64,000 bases of DNA from Paenibacillaceae bacterium GAS479 (GCA_900105225.1 LT629764.1:2392501-2456500); one strand, 5' to 3'; positions 45,214 through 54,345 are shown, counted from the first letter of the stretch. Numbers and translations are program-made. Notes: generated by a model from the letters alone, not told the origin.

Positions 45214-48200
45214 ATGGCTGCCCTTTCCCGTTTCATAGTCAGCGCCACATTAGCGCTTGCGCTATTTTTGACCTCACTTTTGCTTCCCTGGCCGCATACT
45301 TTGAGGCTTGCCGAGGCGGCTGGCGTCTCCGATTCAATTAAAATTCTTGAGATTACGGATAGCGGGACTTCCGATCTCTCCTCCCTGCTCCGTGAGCCCG
45401 ATTATTCTATCAGCTCCATGAGCATGAAAAAATTCGTAGCCACGCGAACCGAGCTTGAGGGCATGTATGATGCCGTCTACATAGGCAAAGGAAAGTACAG
45501 CCCAGAAACCCTTCCTCTGCTGGATACTCCAAAGGAGAGGAACGAAAATCACAACACGAAGGAAAAGCTAAATGATATTACTCGTCTAAAAGCTCAGGAG
45601 CTTATCGACGGCTATGTAAATCGCGGCCTGCTCGTGCTTCTGTATAGCGATAACGCATCAGCCAGCGGCCTGTTACATCAGCCAGCGGCACCCGGTGGAA
45701 AACCCGGCATCCTCAAGGAAAAATTCGGCGTCTACAACGAGGCGGGCAAGCGCAGAGACAATGTGCTGTTCCTTGACAATGCTGGCCTTAACCGGGTATC
45801 GACAACTTTGAAGCAAGACAAATACGCCCAAATGCTTCGCCTGCGGCCGAAGCTGCAGCTGACAAGTGGACCGATAAACTATTTGCAAACACCTGAGCCC
45901 CTGTATCAGGCTGGTGATGCCATTTCTTTCCGATATGAAAAGCCTGAACGTCCCGGCATCCGGGTCAATCTATACTTGAACCTCGATTCCTCGTTACGCT
46001 TCCTGCCGGATCAAGTTGTGGCGTCGTCCGACGCACCAGGAGCATCGGGAGAGCTCAGCTACCGAATGCCCAAAGGTTTTTCCGGGCTTTATTACTGGAA
46101 GCTTGAGATCGTAGATAGCAGCACGGGCTTAAAAAGCTATCGTTCCGGAGTAATCCGCTACCGCGACAAGCTGACAGCTATCCGTGTCCTGCAGATCATG
46201 CCAAAAAACGATGCCAACAGCTCGCTTAAAAAGAACGATGTGCTAAAGCAAAGCTATCTCTCTACCAATGACTACGCCATCGAACTGACGACAACCGATA
46301 CAGAAGCTTTTAATACAAAAGGCGGCCTTTACGGTTATGATTCCATCGGCGGTAAATATGACATGCTCATTTTTGGATTCAAGGACTCATACAACGCAAA
46401 TGCTGCACTCAGTGAAACCGCCGCCGGGGCGGTCAATGCGTTCATAGCCACGGGACAGAGCGTCATGTTCACCCATGACACGGTGTTCATCGCCAGCGGC
46501 ACGACAGACAACGTCTGGACGCGCAACTTCAAGGGCAGCACCGGTCAGACCGGGATCATGACCAATATGGGCCTGCAGGCTCCCAAAGAATCAACCAAAG
46601 TCGCCAAAGTGAACGACGGACTGCTGACACGGTTTCCATTTAATCTGGATGCCAGTACTCCTTCCGTAGCTAGTACGCATAACCAGTACTTCATGCTTAA
46701 TCTGGAGGATCCCGCCATCATTCCCTGGTACAATATCACCGGCGGTACTCGTGACGAGAACGACAGCTGGAATCATTACTACACCTATTCCAAAGGCAAT
46801 GTGACCTACTCCGGCACGGGGCATGTTTTCAAGGGCGGCTCTGAGATTTTCCCCGAATGGGAACAGAAGCTGTTCGTCAACACGATGTATCGCGCGTATA
46901 TTGGTTCCAATCACAAACCGGAGCTAACCGTCTATTCACCCACCGCTTACTCCGATAAGGAAGGAAACTTCATCCCGTCCTACCAACAGATTCCCATCAA
47001 CTTCATGGCGGAGGACCCCGACTACAAGGATCGCAGGCTGAATGCCAAGATTGACTTCCGTTACAGCGGACCGGATGGCAAGCCGGTTGTTCAGACGATG
47101 TACGAGTCCGGAACTCTGTTATCCGGGACGCTGGTTGCGCAATCTTTTCCCAATCCGCTGCCGAACGGAGGAGATCTTGAGGTCCGCATTACGACGAGCG
47201 ACAAGCAGGGAGCCTCTGCTACAGAGTGCATAGCCGTGCGTATTCAATCTTTATCCCCCCAGCTGCAGGTTGAGCGGAGCGCCAGCGGCACTTTGAAGGA
47301 CGTTTATGTCGAAAAGGGCAAGGACTTCCAGCTGCACTATACGGTTCGTCCGCAGCCGATCACCGGTGTAAAAGGACAAGCCGGGGAGATCGTCATCGCA
47401 TCGCCTTCCTTTACCGAGAAGCTGCCTAAAAACCTGGAAGTGTCCTCGTTACCGGAAGGCTTCTCTAAATCGGGTACGTTGGCTAGTGGCTATACGATTA
47501 CAGGCTCTCTTCGTGATATTCGTTTTATAGGCGAGACGGTCGGAGACAAAACTGTATACAGCGCTGAGCCGATGCAATTCAACCTTGTTGCCCGCGCCAT
47601 GGGGGCCGGGACGCTGCAATTGAATGAAGCCGCCCTAAGCTTCCGTAATCTTGGCCAGTCCACTTTCACCCGCTTGAACTTCAACGCACTCACGCTGGAC
47701 GCGGTCGTTAAGCCGAGCCTTTTATCGCTGCCAGCCTCCGTTGAAATCGCTCGAAACGAGAGCTACAAGCTGCTGCTGATCAAAGAGCCGCAGGATGCTT
47801 CTGATATCGGCCTGGAATGGACCTCCAGCAACCCTGCCGGCGTCTCCCTCCAGGAGAGTGTTAAGGACGGAATTATGATCAAAGGCCTTCAGCAAGGGGC
47901 TACCTCGGTCATTACGGTCACCGACAAGCTAAGCGGGCTGAGCGCCAGCTCGACCGTCCGAGTCATTGAGCCAGGCTTGTCCATCGAGACGGCGGACAAA
48001 GCCCGCGTTTACACGCTCGGCAGCCGTATCGGCCTGGATGCTCTACTCATTAAATCCGCCAGCGAAAGCTTGCCGCCGGGAGCTCAGGTCGTATGGTCGG
48101 TAGAACCGCAGAGCAGCGGCGAAGAGGGGATCATTGAAAAGCAACGAAAGGGCAGCTTGCTTGAATGGAGCGCCGGTTTTTATCCAACACTACCGGGCTC

Positions 48201-49455
48201 GTACAAAATCAGGGCAAGCATTAGCGTGCAAGGCATCTCTAACGCGACAGACTTGGCAGAGACCAGAACCTATGAATCAACGGCGCTGGAACTCAATGTC
48301 CTAAACCCTGATCTGCTTCTGAACGGCCCATCCGTTATCGTAGCCGGTGACAGCCGGGCCCTGTGGACCCGCGACTGGGGAAATTTACAGCCCGTGGGGG
48401 TAACGCAACGTGCGCTGGATTATGGTTGGAGCTGGGAACCGAAACGAGGAGACACTTCCTCTCTTCGCCCGCAGCCGAACAATCCGCAGCAAATGGGGTT
48501 GAAATCAGAAAACCCGGGCTCTGGCACACTGGCTATTACAGCCTTGCAGCCGCTTCGAATCGGTGCAGCCCCTATCGAAATTGCCGAGAAGGGCAAAGAT
48601 ATCCAGATTATTGCCAAACCGACGCTTGCTGTTGGCAACAGAACGCTGCTCCCGGGTCAAAACACCTCGATCAGCCTAGATTGGGGCTCGGCTGCAACCA
48701 AGCCGCCAGCCACAGTTAGCTGGTCGATAACCGGAGCGGGGGCGTTGTCTGGCAGCGAGGCAGAATCTCGCCAGCTGACCGCTTCCAAGCCTGCAAGCAG
48801 CAGCGGCCAGGCCGTTATAAGAGCTGTCGTTACGATGGAGGAGACGAAGTACTCCTTCACAATTGAACAGTCCGTTGCCGTTCTGGCACCTGCACTCGAC
48901 ATTCAGGGATTGCCGGAGCTGGTGGCACCGAACCAGAAGCTGGAGCTTAAAGCCTCCTGGAGAGACGGCTACAATGGCAGTCTAACCGGATTGCTATGGC
49001 AACCGGGCGGCATGCCTTCGTCCAGAGCTGAGCTTGCAGCCGATCCTTCCAATCCGGCAAAGGCCGTATTTACCGCGCTTTCGGCAGGAGCAGCGAAGGC
49101 GTCAGCAGAAATCAAGCTGTCGAACACCTACACCGCCTCAGCGGCCAAAAATTTGATGATCGTTGATTTCACACTTCCATCGGCCATTACGCTGAGACAG
49201 GGTGAGTCGCTCGTTCTCAAAGGAAACGGGCTGCAAATACTGCCCTCTAATCTGACGGAGAAAATTGCCCCCCAAATCAGTTGGAGCAGCAGCAATGCGG
49301 CGAACGTAGCCGTTGATACTACCGGCAAGCTGACCGCCAAAAAGCTCGGAACCGCCACGATTACCGCGACCTATGAGGCAAACTCATTCCCTGGCGGAAC
49401 GATTCAGCGGAAAACCATCGTCACCGTCAAAGCCCCCGAAGGTGATCGCTACTGA
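45214..49455 (+). CDS. large secreted protein with DUF5057 and Ig-like (Big_2-type) segments
   Basis: A 1413-residue exported protein. The signal peptide covers about residues 1-36 (hydrophobic VSATLALALFLTSLLL, cleavage near AEAAG). Residues about 40-570 match the DUF5057 family of unknown function (ILEITDSGTSDLSSLL, YDAVYIGKGKYSP, RLKAQELIDGYVNRGLLVLLYSD, FIATGQSVMFTHDTVF). The rest is a chain of beta-rich repeats with Big_2 traits (LEWTSSNPAGVSL, ISWSSSNAANVAVDTTGKL near the end). There is no LPXTG motif and no membrane anchor. It is divergent from pilB and lies between the two pilus operons, so a role at the surface with pili is plausible. Confidence 0.85.
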   Translation: MAALSRFIVSATLALALFLTSLLLPWPHTLRLAEAAGVSDSIKILEITDSGTSDLSSLLREPDYSISSMSMKKFVATRTELEGMYDAVYIGKGKYSPETLPLLDTPKERNENHNTKEKLNDITRLKAQELIDGYVNRGLLVLLYSDNASASGLLHQPAAPGGKPGILKEKFGVYNEAGKRRDNVLFLDNAGLNRVSTTLKQDKYAQMLRLRPKLQLTSGPINYLQTPEPLYQAGDAISFRYEKPERPGIRVNLYLNLDSSLRFLPDQVVASSDAPGASGELSYRMPKGFSGLYYWKLEIVDSSTGLKSYRSGVIRYRDKLTAIRVLQIMPKNDANSSLKKNDVLKQSYLSTNDYAIELTTTDTEAFNTKGGLYGYDSIGGKYDMLIFGFKDSYNANAALSETAAGAVNAFIATGQSVMFTHDTVFIASGTTDNVWTRNFKGSTGQTGIMTNMGLQAPKESTKVAKVNDGLLTRFPFNLDASTPSVASTHNQYFMLNLEDPAIIPWYNITGGTRDENDSWNHYYTYSKGNVTYSGTGHVFKGGSEIFPEWEQKLFVNTMYRAYIGSNHKPELTVYSPTAYSDKEGNFIPSYQQIPINFMAEDPDYKDRRLNAKIDFRYSGPDGKPVVQTMYESGTLLSGTLVAQSFPNPLPNGGDLEVRITTSDKQGASATECIAVRIQSLSPQLQVERSASGTLKDVYVEKGKDFQLHYTVRPQPITGVKGQAGEIVIASPSFTEKLPKNLEVSSLPEGFSKSGTLASGYTITGSLRDIRFIGETVGDKTVYSAEPMQFNLVARAMGAGTLQLNEAALSFRNLGQSTFTRLNFNALTLDAVVKPSLLSLPASVEIARNESYKLLLIKEPQDASDIGLEWTSSNPAGVSLQESVKDGIMIKGLQQGATSVITVTDKLSGLSASSTVRVIEPGLSIETADKARVYTLGSRIGLDALLIKSASESLPPGAQVVWSVEPQSSGEEGIIEKQRKGSLLEWSAGFYPTLPGSYKIRASISVQGISNATDLAETRTYESTALELNVLNPDLLLNGPSVIVAGDSRALWTRDWGNLQPVGVTQRALDYGWSWEPKRGDTSSLRPQPNNPQQMGLKSENPGSGTLAITALQPLRIGAAPIEIAEKGKDIQIIAKPTLAVGNRTLLPGQNTSISLDWGSAATKPPATVSWSITGAGALSGSEAESRQLTASKPASSSGQAVIRAVVTMEETKYSFTIEQSVAVLAPALDIQGLPELVAPNQKLELKASWRDGYNGSLTGLLWQPGGMPSSRAELAADPSNPAKAVFTALSAGAAKASAEIKLSNTYTASAAKNLMIVDFTLPSAITLRQGESLVLKGNGLQILPSNLTEKIAPQISWSSSNAANVAVDTTGKLTAKKLGTATITATYEANSFPGGTIQRKTIVTVKAPEGDRY

Positions 49456-49507
49456 CGGAATTGGATTGATCAATTTTTTTAAGCGGGGAATAAACGCCAC
49501 GCCAAAT

Positions 49508-49544
49508 AAGCTGTCTCCGAATTTCATGTCGGAGACAGCTTTTT
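49508..49544 (+). terminator. terminator after the DUF5057 gene
   Basis: AAGCTGTCTCCGA and TCGGAGACAGCTT form a perfect 13-bp stem around an 8-nt loop, followed by TTTTA. It starts 52 bases past the stop codon. Confidence 0.93.
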
Positions 49545-49570
49545 ACATACGCAAAATTGGAATTAAAAAT

Positions 49571-49606
49571 AGACGAACGGACAATTCTAAGTTCGTCTAT
49601 TATAAT
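49571..49606 (+). promoter_or_regulatory. promoter with flanking dyad for the small membrane protein
   Basis: A perfect TATAAT (49601-49606) and a weak CGGACA (49578-49583) are 17 bases apart. The inverted repeat AGACGAAC (49571-49578) and GTTCGTCT (49591-49598) spans the promoter, as an operator would. Confidence 0.55.
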
Positions 49607-49628
49607 TTAAATTAAAAGGAGTGAAGTT

Positions 49629-49811
49629 ATGAGAAGATTTGGTGCATTTTTATTAAGTGTAATTGTGAGTATCGTAGTGTTTTTTATAATTGCTTTATTA
49701 TTGGGCGATAGCGGAGGTAACAGTGATTCCACTTTAATTATCTGCATTCTAATTACTATGTCACTCCAGCTATCTTTTATTATTTCATTCGTAGCCTATA
49801 AAAGAAAATAG
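49629..49811 (+). CDS. small membrane protein, 60 residues
   Basis: I do not recognise this protein. It has two hydrophobic segments (about residues 5-26 and 35-54), a Gly/Asn/Ser turn between them and a basic end (YKRK). A clear AAAGGAG lies seven bases before the ATG, and a promoter with a dyad lies 25 bases upstream. Its DNA is much more AT-rich than its neighbours, which suggests recent acquisition. It could be a holin-like, toxin-like or regulatory membrane peptide; nothing shows which. Confidence 0.65.
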   Translation: MRRFGAFLLSVIVSIVVFFIIALLLGDSGGNSDSTLIICILITMSLQLSFIISFVAYKRK

Positions 49812-49941
49812 AGTTTATGACTAATCGAGTAGAACATAACCGTTATCCCGCCGTCCTACCAAATCAGCTACCGGCGGCCTTATCCGCTCTGCTGCATCAG
49901 TCTATCCGATCAGCATTCGCTCAGCTTCAGCGGACCGGTTG

Positions 49942-52092
49942 TCAACCGTCCTGTCGAATCAGCTTCAGCGGGCCTGTCGTCAGCCGCACCTTGCTCACTC
50001 TCGGCAGCGCAGCTCCCTGGCTTGCGAATACCGAGCTGTTGTACTCGATAATGAAACGCGCCCTCTCCTTACCGATGCCACCAAGTTGCTCCTGGAACTC
50101 CAGTCTTCCTGTTGATCCGTTCTCTGTAGTGGAGCCCATCGTACCATTGAGCGTCAAATTCCCTTTGGAAAAAAAGCCGCCCTTCATCCAGAAGGCGCTG
50201 CCCACACCATATAGATTGGCCGAGCTGTCGGTATAGAGGAAGGCGTCCAACACCTGGCTACTGGCAACGTTATCGTTACCATAACCGGAGCCTACCGGCT
50301 GGAAGGAATCAACCCGATATAGATCAATCGGGCCGCTGCCGATTAACACGAGCTCTTTACGCGGCTCGTTTTGGCTTGGACTCAGCCCGTGAATTGCGGC
50401 ATCACGAATGTCCGTACGCCCAAGCACATACACCGTTGCATCAACGTCCACCTGGCCGGAAAGCGTCATATTGCCGGTCACCAGGATGTTGCCCCTCAAC
50501 TTCAGCGGCACGGACGCTAGAGCGTCACCCTCTTCCGTATCACCCATCGGTTCTACCGTGCCTTCTCCCTCCGGCGTACCACCTGGAAGCTCTGTCGCGC
50601 CCTCTCCCTCGGACATGCCGTTCAGCGGCGCACCACGCAGCTCCAGATCGCCGTTTACGATGAGCCAGTTGTGCTTTCCTTTGGAGGCAAAATCAATCGC
50701 CGGAAGCTGCTGGTCCAGCACCAGCGGACCGTCAACGATGGCAGAGCCGGGCCTGCTCGCTGCGCCAATGGAGCTCAAGCTGGCTCCGAAAGCTTCTAGG
50801 TCCAGCTGATAAACAGTCTTTTTCGCCAAATAATCAGCCAGCTTCAGCTCATACTCCTGCTTCGCTTGCTCGTACTCTGTGGACGAAGGGACGACAGTAC
50901 CCGACGGTTGGCCTGCCGAGGTCCCAGATTCCGCTCCTTCTGACACCTTATCTCCCGTGCCATCATCTGTGGGCGGGGATTGCAGCAAAATATCCGGCAG
51001 CACTGGCTCCTTCTCCGCCATCGTCGGTTGAGATCCGAGCAAGTCGTATGAGGCGGCATAGTCCCCTTTGAGCCGATTGATCAGGCCAGAAGCTCCTGAT
51101 GTTGCATACACGTTCTCGATAACCGTCCGAGTCTCTTTCAATGTGACAGCATCAGCGTTTGGACCGATAGAATCCCTGACTTTATCCAGAAAACTCGACT
51201 TCACGTCAATAGAAACGAACTTCTGCGGCGGCTCTATGCGAATCCGATCACCGAGGCCATGTGTCTTGACCTTGTCCACTCCGCTCGCCGCAGCTAGACG
51301 GTTATCATAAAGGGCCGTGTAACCTGAAGCATCATCGGTATAATTGGCGCCATAACCATAGAGCAGTTGTGAGCCATTTCCGGTCACGATCCAGCCGCTG
51401 CTGTCCGCAGGGACAGTGTTGGCCGCGCCTGCAATCGGGTCCAGGAACATGAATTGCGTCACTTGTGTCCTCGGCTTGCCCAAATAAATATATTGCGCCG
51501 TATCGCTAAGATGCAGTCCTTGACCGGCATACAAATTGCCCATAAAATATGGAGCGCCATTCACTGTGACGATACCTTCAGAACCGAATGCGTACTTGAG
51601 AAAATCCGGGTATGTGTCCAGCACAATCTCCTGCTGCATTCGCCGGATGGCGCCGTCCACCTTAGCTTCCGCCGTCACGATCAGCGCATATTGATAAGCG
51701 CCGCTGCCTTCTCCAACGGGGGATTTGCATTGGCCGCTATCCGCACACAGCACGCTGATGACCTGAAAGAAAGGCCGTGAAGCTGCGTCTAGATTACTAT
51801 TGCCGGACGGTTCTTCATTCACGAGCTGTTTGTTGAACTGAGTTGTGAAGCTGGCGAGCTGCTTACCTAGAGACTCAGGGTCGATGGAACGGTTGTTGAA
51901 GCGATCATAGATCGCTGCCACCGCTTCATCTAGTCCCTTTTGAGCTAAATGCAGGCTCTGCACATTTTCCTCGCTGCGCTCAGTCCGCATCGCACCGCCC
52001 AAGCTGGCACCAAGCACGGCTACGCCAAGAAGGGACAGCAGCAAAATGAGGAACACGACGAGCAGCAGCGAGGAGCCTCGATCATCCCTCAT
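49942..52092 (-). CDS. PilX-like large pilus-associated protein
   Basis: A 716-residue protein that starts MRDDRGSSLLLVVFLILLLSLLGV, the PilX-type N terminus: a short charged leader and a hydrophobic helix without the FTLIE motif. It continues with an N-terminal helical segment (SLHLAQKGLDEAVAAIYDRF) and a long beta-rich region. GNILVTGNMTLSGQVDVDATVYVLG and LIVNGDLELRG resemble repeat-type surface proteins. A Gly/Glu-rich linker lies near residue 510. It is the third gene of a pilV-pilW-pilX-like group. The ATG at 52092 is 14 bases past the previous stop. Confidence 0.75.
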   Translation of the reverse strand: MRDDRGSSLLLVVFLILLLSLLGVAVLGASLGGAMRTERSEENVQSLHLAQKGLDEAVAAIYDRFNNRSIDPESLGKQLASFTTQFNKQLVNEEPSGNSNLDAASRPFFQVISVLCADSGQCKSPVGEGSGAYQYALIVTAEAKVDGAIRRMQQEIVLDTYPDFLKYAFGSEGIVTVNGAPYFMGNLYAGQGLHLSDTAQYIYLGKPRTQVTQFMFLDPIAGAANTVPADSSGWIVTGNGSQLLYGYGANYTDDASGYTALYDNRLAAASGVDKVKTHGLGDRIRIEPPQKFVSIDVKSSFLDKVRDSIGPNADAVTLKETRTVIENVYATSGASGLINRLKGDYAASYDLLGSQPTMAEKEPVLPDILLQSPPTDDGTGDKVSEGAESGTSAGQPSGTVVPSSTEYEQAKQEYELKLADYLAKKTVYQLDLEAFGASLSSIGAASRPGSAIVDGPLVLDQQLPAIDFASKGKHNWLIVNGDLELRGAPLNGMSEGEGATELPGGTPEGEGTVEPMGDTEEGDALASVPLKLRGNILVTGNMTLSGQVDVDATVYVLGRTDIRDAAIHGLSPSQNEPRKELVLIGSGPIDLYRVDSFQPVGSGYGNDNVASSQVLDAFLYTDSSANLYGVGSAFWMKGGFFSKGNLTLNGTMGSTTENGSTGRLEFQEQLGGIGKERARFIIEYNSSVFASQGAALPRVSKVRLTTGPLKLIRQDG

Positions 52093-52105
52093 AGCGGCAA
52101 TACCT

Positions 52106-52648
52106 TTAGAACCCGAATTTGCTTTCCACATCGAGCGTATACTCCCGTCCTCCAAATGTTTTCATTAAACTTAGCCGGATGTTCAGCAGGCCGCTCCCGC
52201 AAGCCTGGCCGCCTTGAGCACAGGTTAGCTGGATAAGAGACCCTTGCGGTCCGTCCAGTTCCAACGACGAGCCCAGCTCAAGTCGCTCCCCGCCTATATA
52301 AAGAAAGCCTTTACCGGAGTCGTCCCGCTTGAGCGTCAGCTCCTCCGATGATGGGGTAGAAGTGCCAGGCGCCATGAAGCTGAGCTTGATCCCTTGGGCT
52401 GCGTTTGAATCGGACTGCTCAAGCTGGGTCGGACCGACCGTATATAGCCTTGCCATAATTGTGCTCATCACCAGATCGCCATCCTCGCGCAGTTCGTTCT
52501 GCACCTGGACCCGCTCATACGCATTCATCCCGAAAGAGATCGTGGCGTAAATGATGCCCATTACGACGGACAGCAGGCTGAGCGCAGCAATTAGCTCGAT
52601 CAGCGTATAACCTTCTTCCCGGCGAAGCCGGTCAACGAATCGTTTCAT
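52106..52648 (-). CDS. PilW-like minor prepilin
   Basis: A 180-residue prepilin with a leader ending in EEG and the mature start YTLIELIAALSLLSVVMGIIYA; the position-5 glutamate is present, and Tyr replaces Phe at +1. The rest is a beta-rich domain with a cysteine pair near the C terminus (TCAQGGQACGSG). It overlaps the pilV-like gene by 17 bases. Minor pilins of this set normally form the initiating tip of the pilus. Confidence 0.85.
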   Translation of the reverse strand: MKRFVDRLRREEGYTLIELIAALSLLSVVMGIIYATISFGMNAYERVQVQNELREDGDLVMSTIMARLYTVGPTQLEQSDSNAAQGIKLSFMAPGTSTPSSEELTLKRDDSGKGFLYIGGERLELGSSLELDGPQGSLIQLTCAQGGQACGSGLLNIRLSLMKTFGGREYTLDVESKFGF

Positions 52649-53264
52649 CGGTCAAATATCCCTCCACACGTACCGATTCCGAACGGCCGCCAGCCTCCGA
52701 GCTTACCTCAACCTGCACCGCCATCAAGTAAGCCGACAGTGCAGAAGCTCCGTCCTGTCCGTTTGTACCTGAGCCGAGCCCGCTTCCGGGAGCAGATCCG
52801 GCAGCTACAGATTTCCCTTCGTCCAGCTCATCCGGCTGCAAATTGAGATTCGGTGACAGCTCCGGCTGATAAGATATCTTCACTGAATAGACAATCCCGT
52901 TGACCTCAGGATTCAACACATGAGCCAGCGTCGCCGTGTCGGTAACAGCTGATATATAGGGCAAACATCCACCAGTTCCTATGCTTGCGGGCTGGCATTG
53001 GGATGCCTCTAGCGCCGGATAACCGCCGCTGACCTGCTCCGTGGCCAAATAATTACGTAACGGAGCATAAGGTTCCTTCTGGATGTAAGCCAGTGCATTA
53101 CGAGCTAGATGAATGGCGATCGTTTTGTTCTGATTTTGCTTGCTGTAGGACATGGCTTGAACAAAAAATCCGCTCAGCGTAAGCGCGACAACGGACAATA
53201 TGACAATGGAGGCCATAATCTCCAGCAGCGTAAAACCCTGCTCGTCCCCTCCGGCTTGCTGCAT
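52632..53264 (-). CDS. PilV-like minor prepilin
   Basis: A 210-residue prepilin with leader MQQAGGDEQG and the mature start FTLLEIMASIVILSVVALTL. The C-terminal part contains two cysteines (ASQCQPASIGTGGC) and a Gly/Ser-rich linker. The ATG at 53264 follows GGAAGGGA; an upstream TTG at 53282 is less likely. It is the first gene of the minor pilin group and has palindromes upstream. It precedes the pilW- and pilX-like genes with tight spacing. Confidence 0.85.
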   Translation of the reverse strand: MQQAGGDEQGFTLLEIMASIVILSVVALTLSGFFVQAMSYSKQNQNKTIAIHLARNALAYIQKEPYAPLRNYLATEQVSGGYPALEASQCQPASIGTGGCLPYISAVTDTATLAHVLNPEVNGIVYSVKISYQPELSPNLNLQPDELDEGKSVAAGSAPGSGLGSGTNGQDGASALSAYLMAVQVEVSSEAGGRSESVRVEGYLTDETIR

Positions 53265-53329
53265 AAGGCTCGTCCCTTCCAAAATGAAATGTGCTCACAT
53301 CTTTATCGACCAAAACCTGGTTAACTATT

Positions 53330-53376
53330 AGGTCTAAAGACATGCATTTCATTGTTTAATAAGGTCTATAGACCTT
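53330..53376 (-). promoter_or_regulatory. palindromes upstream of the minor pilin operon
   Basis: AAGGTCTATAGACCTT (53361-53376) is a perfect 16-base palindrome. About 33 bases away (about three helix turns) AGGTCTAAAGAC (53330-53341) is a near match. They lie 65 to 110 bases upstream of the pilV-like start. No clear -35/-10 pair was found between them, which would fit an activated promoter. Confidence 0.5.
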
Positions 53377-53627
53377 GTTTCGTATGTTATGACGATAAGA
53401 ACTAAACGCTTATCTGCGAGCCCGCTTTAGCTGAGTGCATAAAAAGATGAGCCGGCCAAAAATCATCGCTAATTGACTTAGGGACGTCCCCTTCGACCAG
53501 TAAAATAGAGGTTGATGGCGTGGGATTTTGAATTGTTTTTGAACCTTGAAGCGTTCACCGGGGGTTGTCGTTAATTGAGAGCTACGAATAACGATTTACT
53601 TGTGCATGAATAGAATCTCTCCATACG

Positions 53628-53720
53628 TAACGAAACTGAGAAGCCTTATTTCGGAAAAATGGAAGATTTTCGCAGCGCAATCTGCGCTCTGCGAGTGATA
53701 AAGCGATGAAATTGGAACTC
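53628..53720. repeat. partial nested palindromic element, copy B
   Basis: TAACGAAACTGAGAAGCCTT at 53628 matches the outer left arm of the elements at 40427 and 55996. The right side is degenerate, and no inner arm is recognisable. It lies between the yabR terminator and the minor pilin operon. Confidence 0.6.
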
Positions 53721-53769
53721 AAAAAAGGGGACCTCCCAAGTCATCGTTAAATGACTTGGGAGGTCCCCT
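53721..53769 (-). terminator. strong terminator after yabR
   Basis: GGGGACCTCCCAAGTCAT and its exact complement form an 18-bp stem around six bases, followed on the minus strand by six T residues. It begins 22 bases past the yabR stop codon. A diverged copy of its right arm lies at 53463-53492. Confidence 0.95.
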
Positions 53770-53790
53770 CCTTATTGCCAATGAAAAGAA

Positions 53791-54345
53791 CTACACGCGC
53801 TTGGCTCCACGGCCGCCGCGTTTGCCTTCTGTGTTCTTCTTCAGAGACGAGATCCGTTCTTCGCTATCTTTTAGGAAGCGGGACATTCTATCCTCGAAAG
53901 AGGGCTTACCGAATGCAGGACGACCGCCACCGCCGCCGCCCTTATTGAACGGACGACCACCGCCACCGCCGCCTGGACCGCGTCCGCCGCCACCGCCAAA
54001 GCCGCCTGGGCTACGCGGAGGACCGCTACCAGGACCGCGCGGAGCACCGCCGCCTGGGCCGCCTTCGCGATTGAAGCGCTCGCGCGCTGGAGGCGCGCTG
54101 CCTTCAGGGCGGTCGATCGCTTGCTTGATGGACAGACCAATCTTACCGCCTTGATCGATGTTGATGACCTTAACCGTCACGACATCTTCCAGCTTCAGAT
54201 GATCCTTGACGTCCTTCACATAATTGTCGGCAATCTCGGAAATGTGTACGAGGCCTGTGACACCCCCCGACAAATCGACGAATGCCCCAAAATGTGTAAT
54301 GCCTGTCACTTTGCCCTGTAATTTGGCGCCCACTTCTATTGCCAT
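53791..54345 (-). CDS. yabR: S1-domain RNA-binding protein (YabR-like)
   Basis: A 184-residue protein with an N-terminal S1 domain (residues 3-73; GKVTGITHFGAFVDL, GLVHISEIADNYVKD, VKVINIDQGGKIGLSIKQA) and a Gly/Arg/Pro-rich tail (about 90-160) of RGG-like composition, ending in a basic segment. The tail is longer and more Gly-rich than in B. subtilis YabR. It probably binds RNA. It follows divIC, as in Bacillus, and ends the conserved run before the pilus genes. Confidence 0.9.
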   Translation of the reverse strand: MAIEVGAKLQGKVTGITHFGAFVDLSGGVTGLVHISEIADNYVKDVKDHLKLEDVVTVKVINIDQGGKIGLSIKQAIDRPEGSAPPARERFNREGGPGGGAPRGPGSGPPRSPGGFGGGGGRGPGGGGGGRPFNKGGGGGGRPAFGKPSFEDRMSRFLKDSEERISSLKKNTEGKRGGRGAKRV

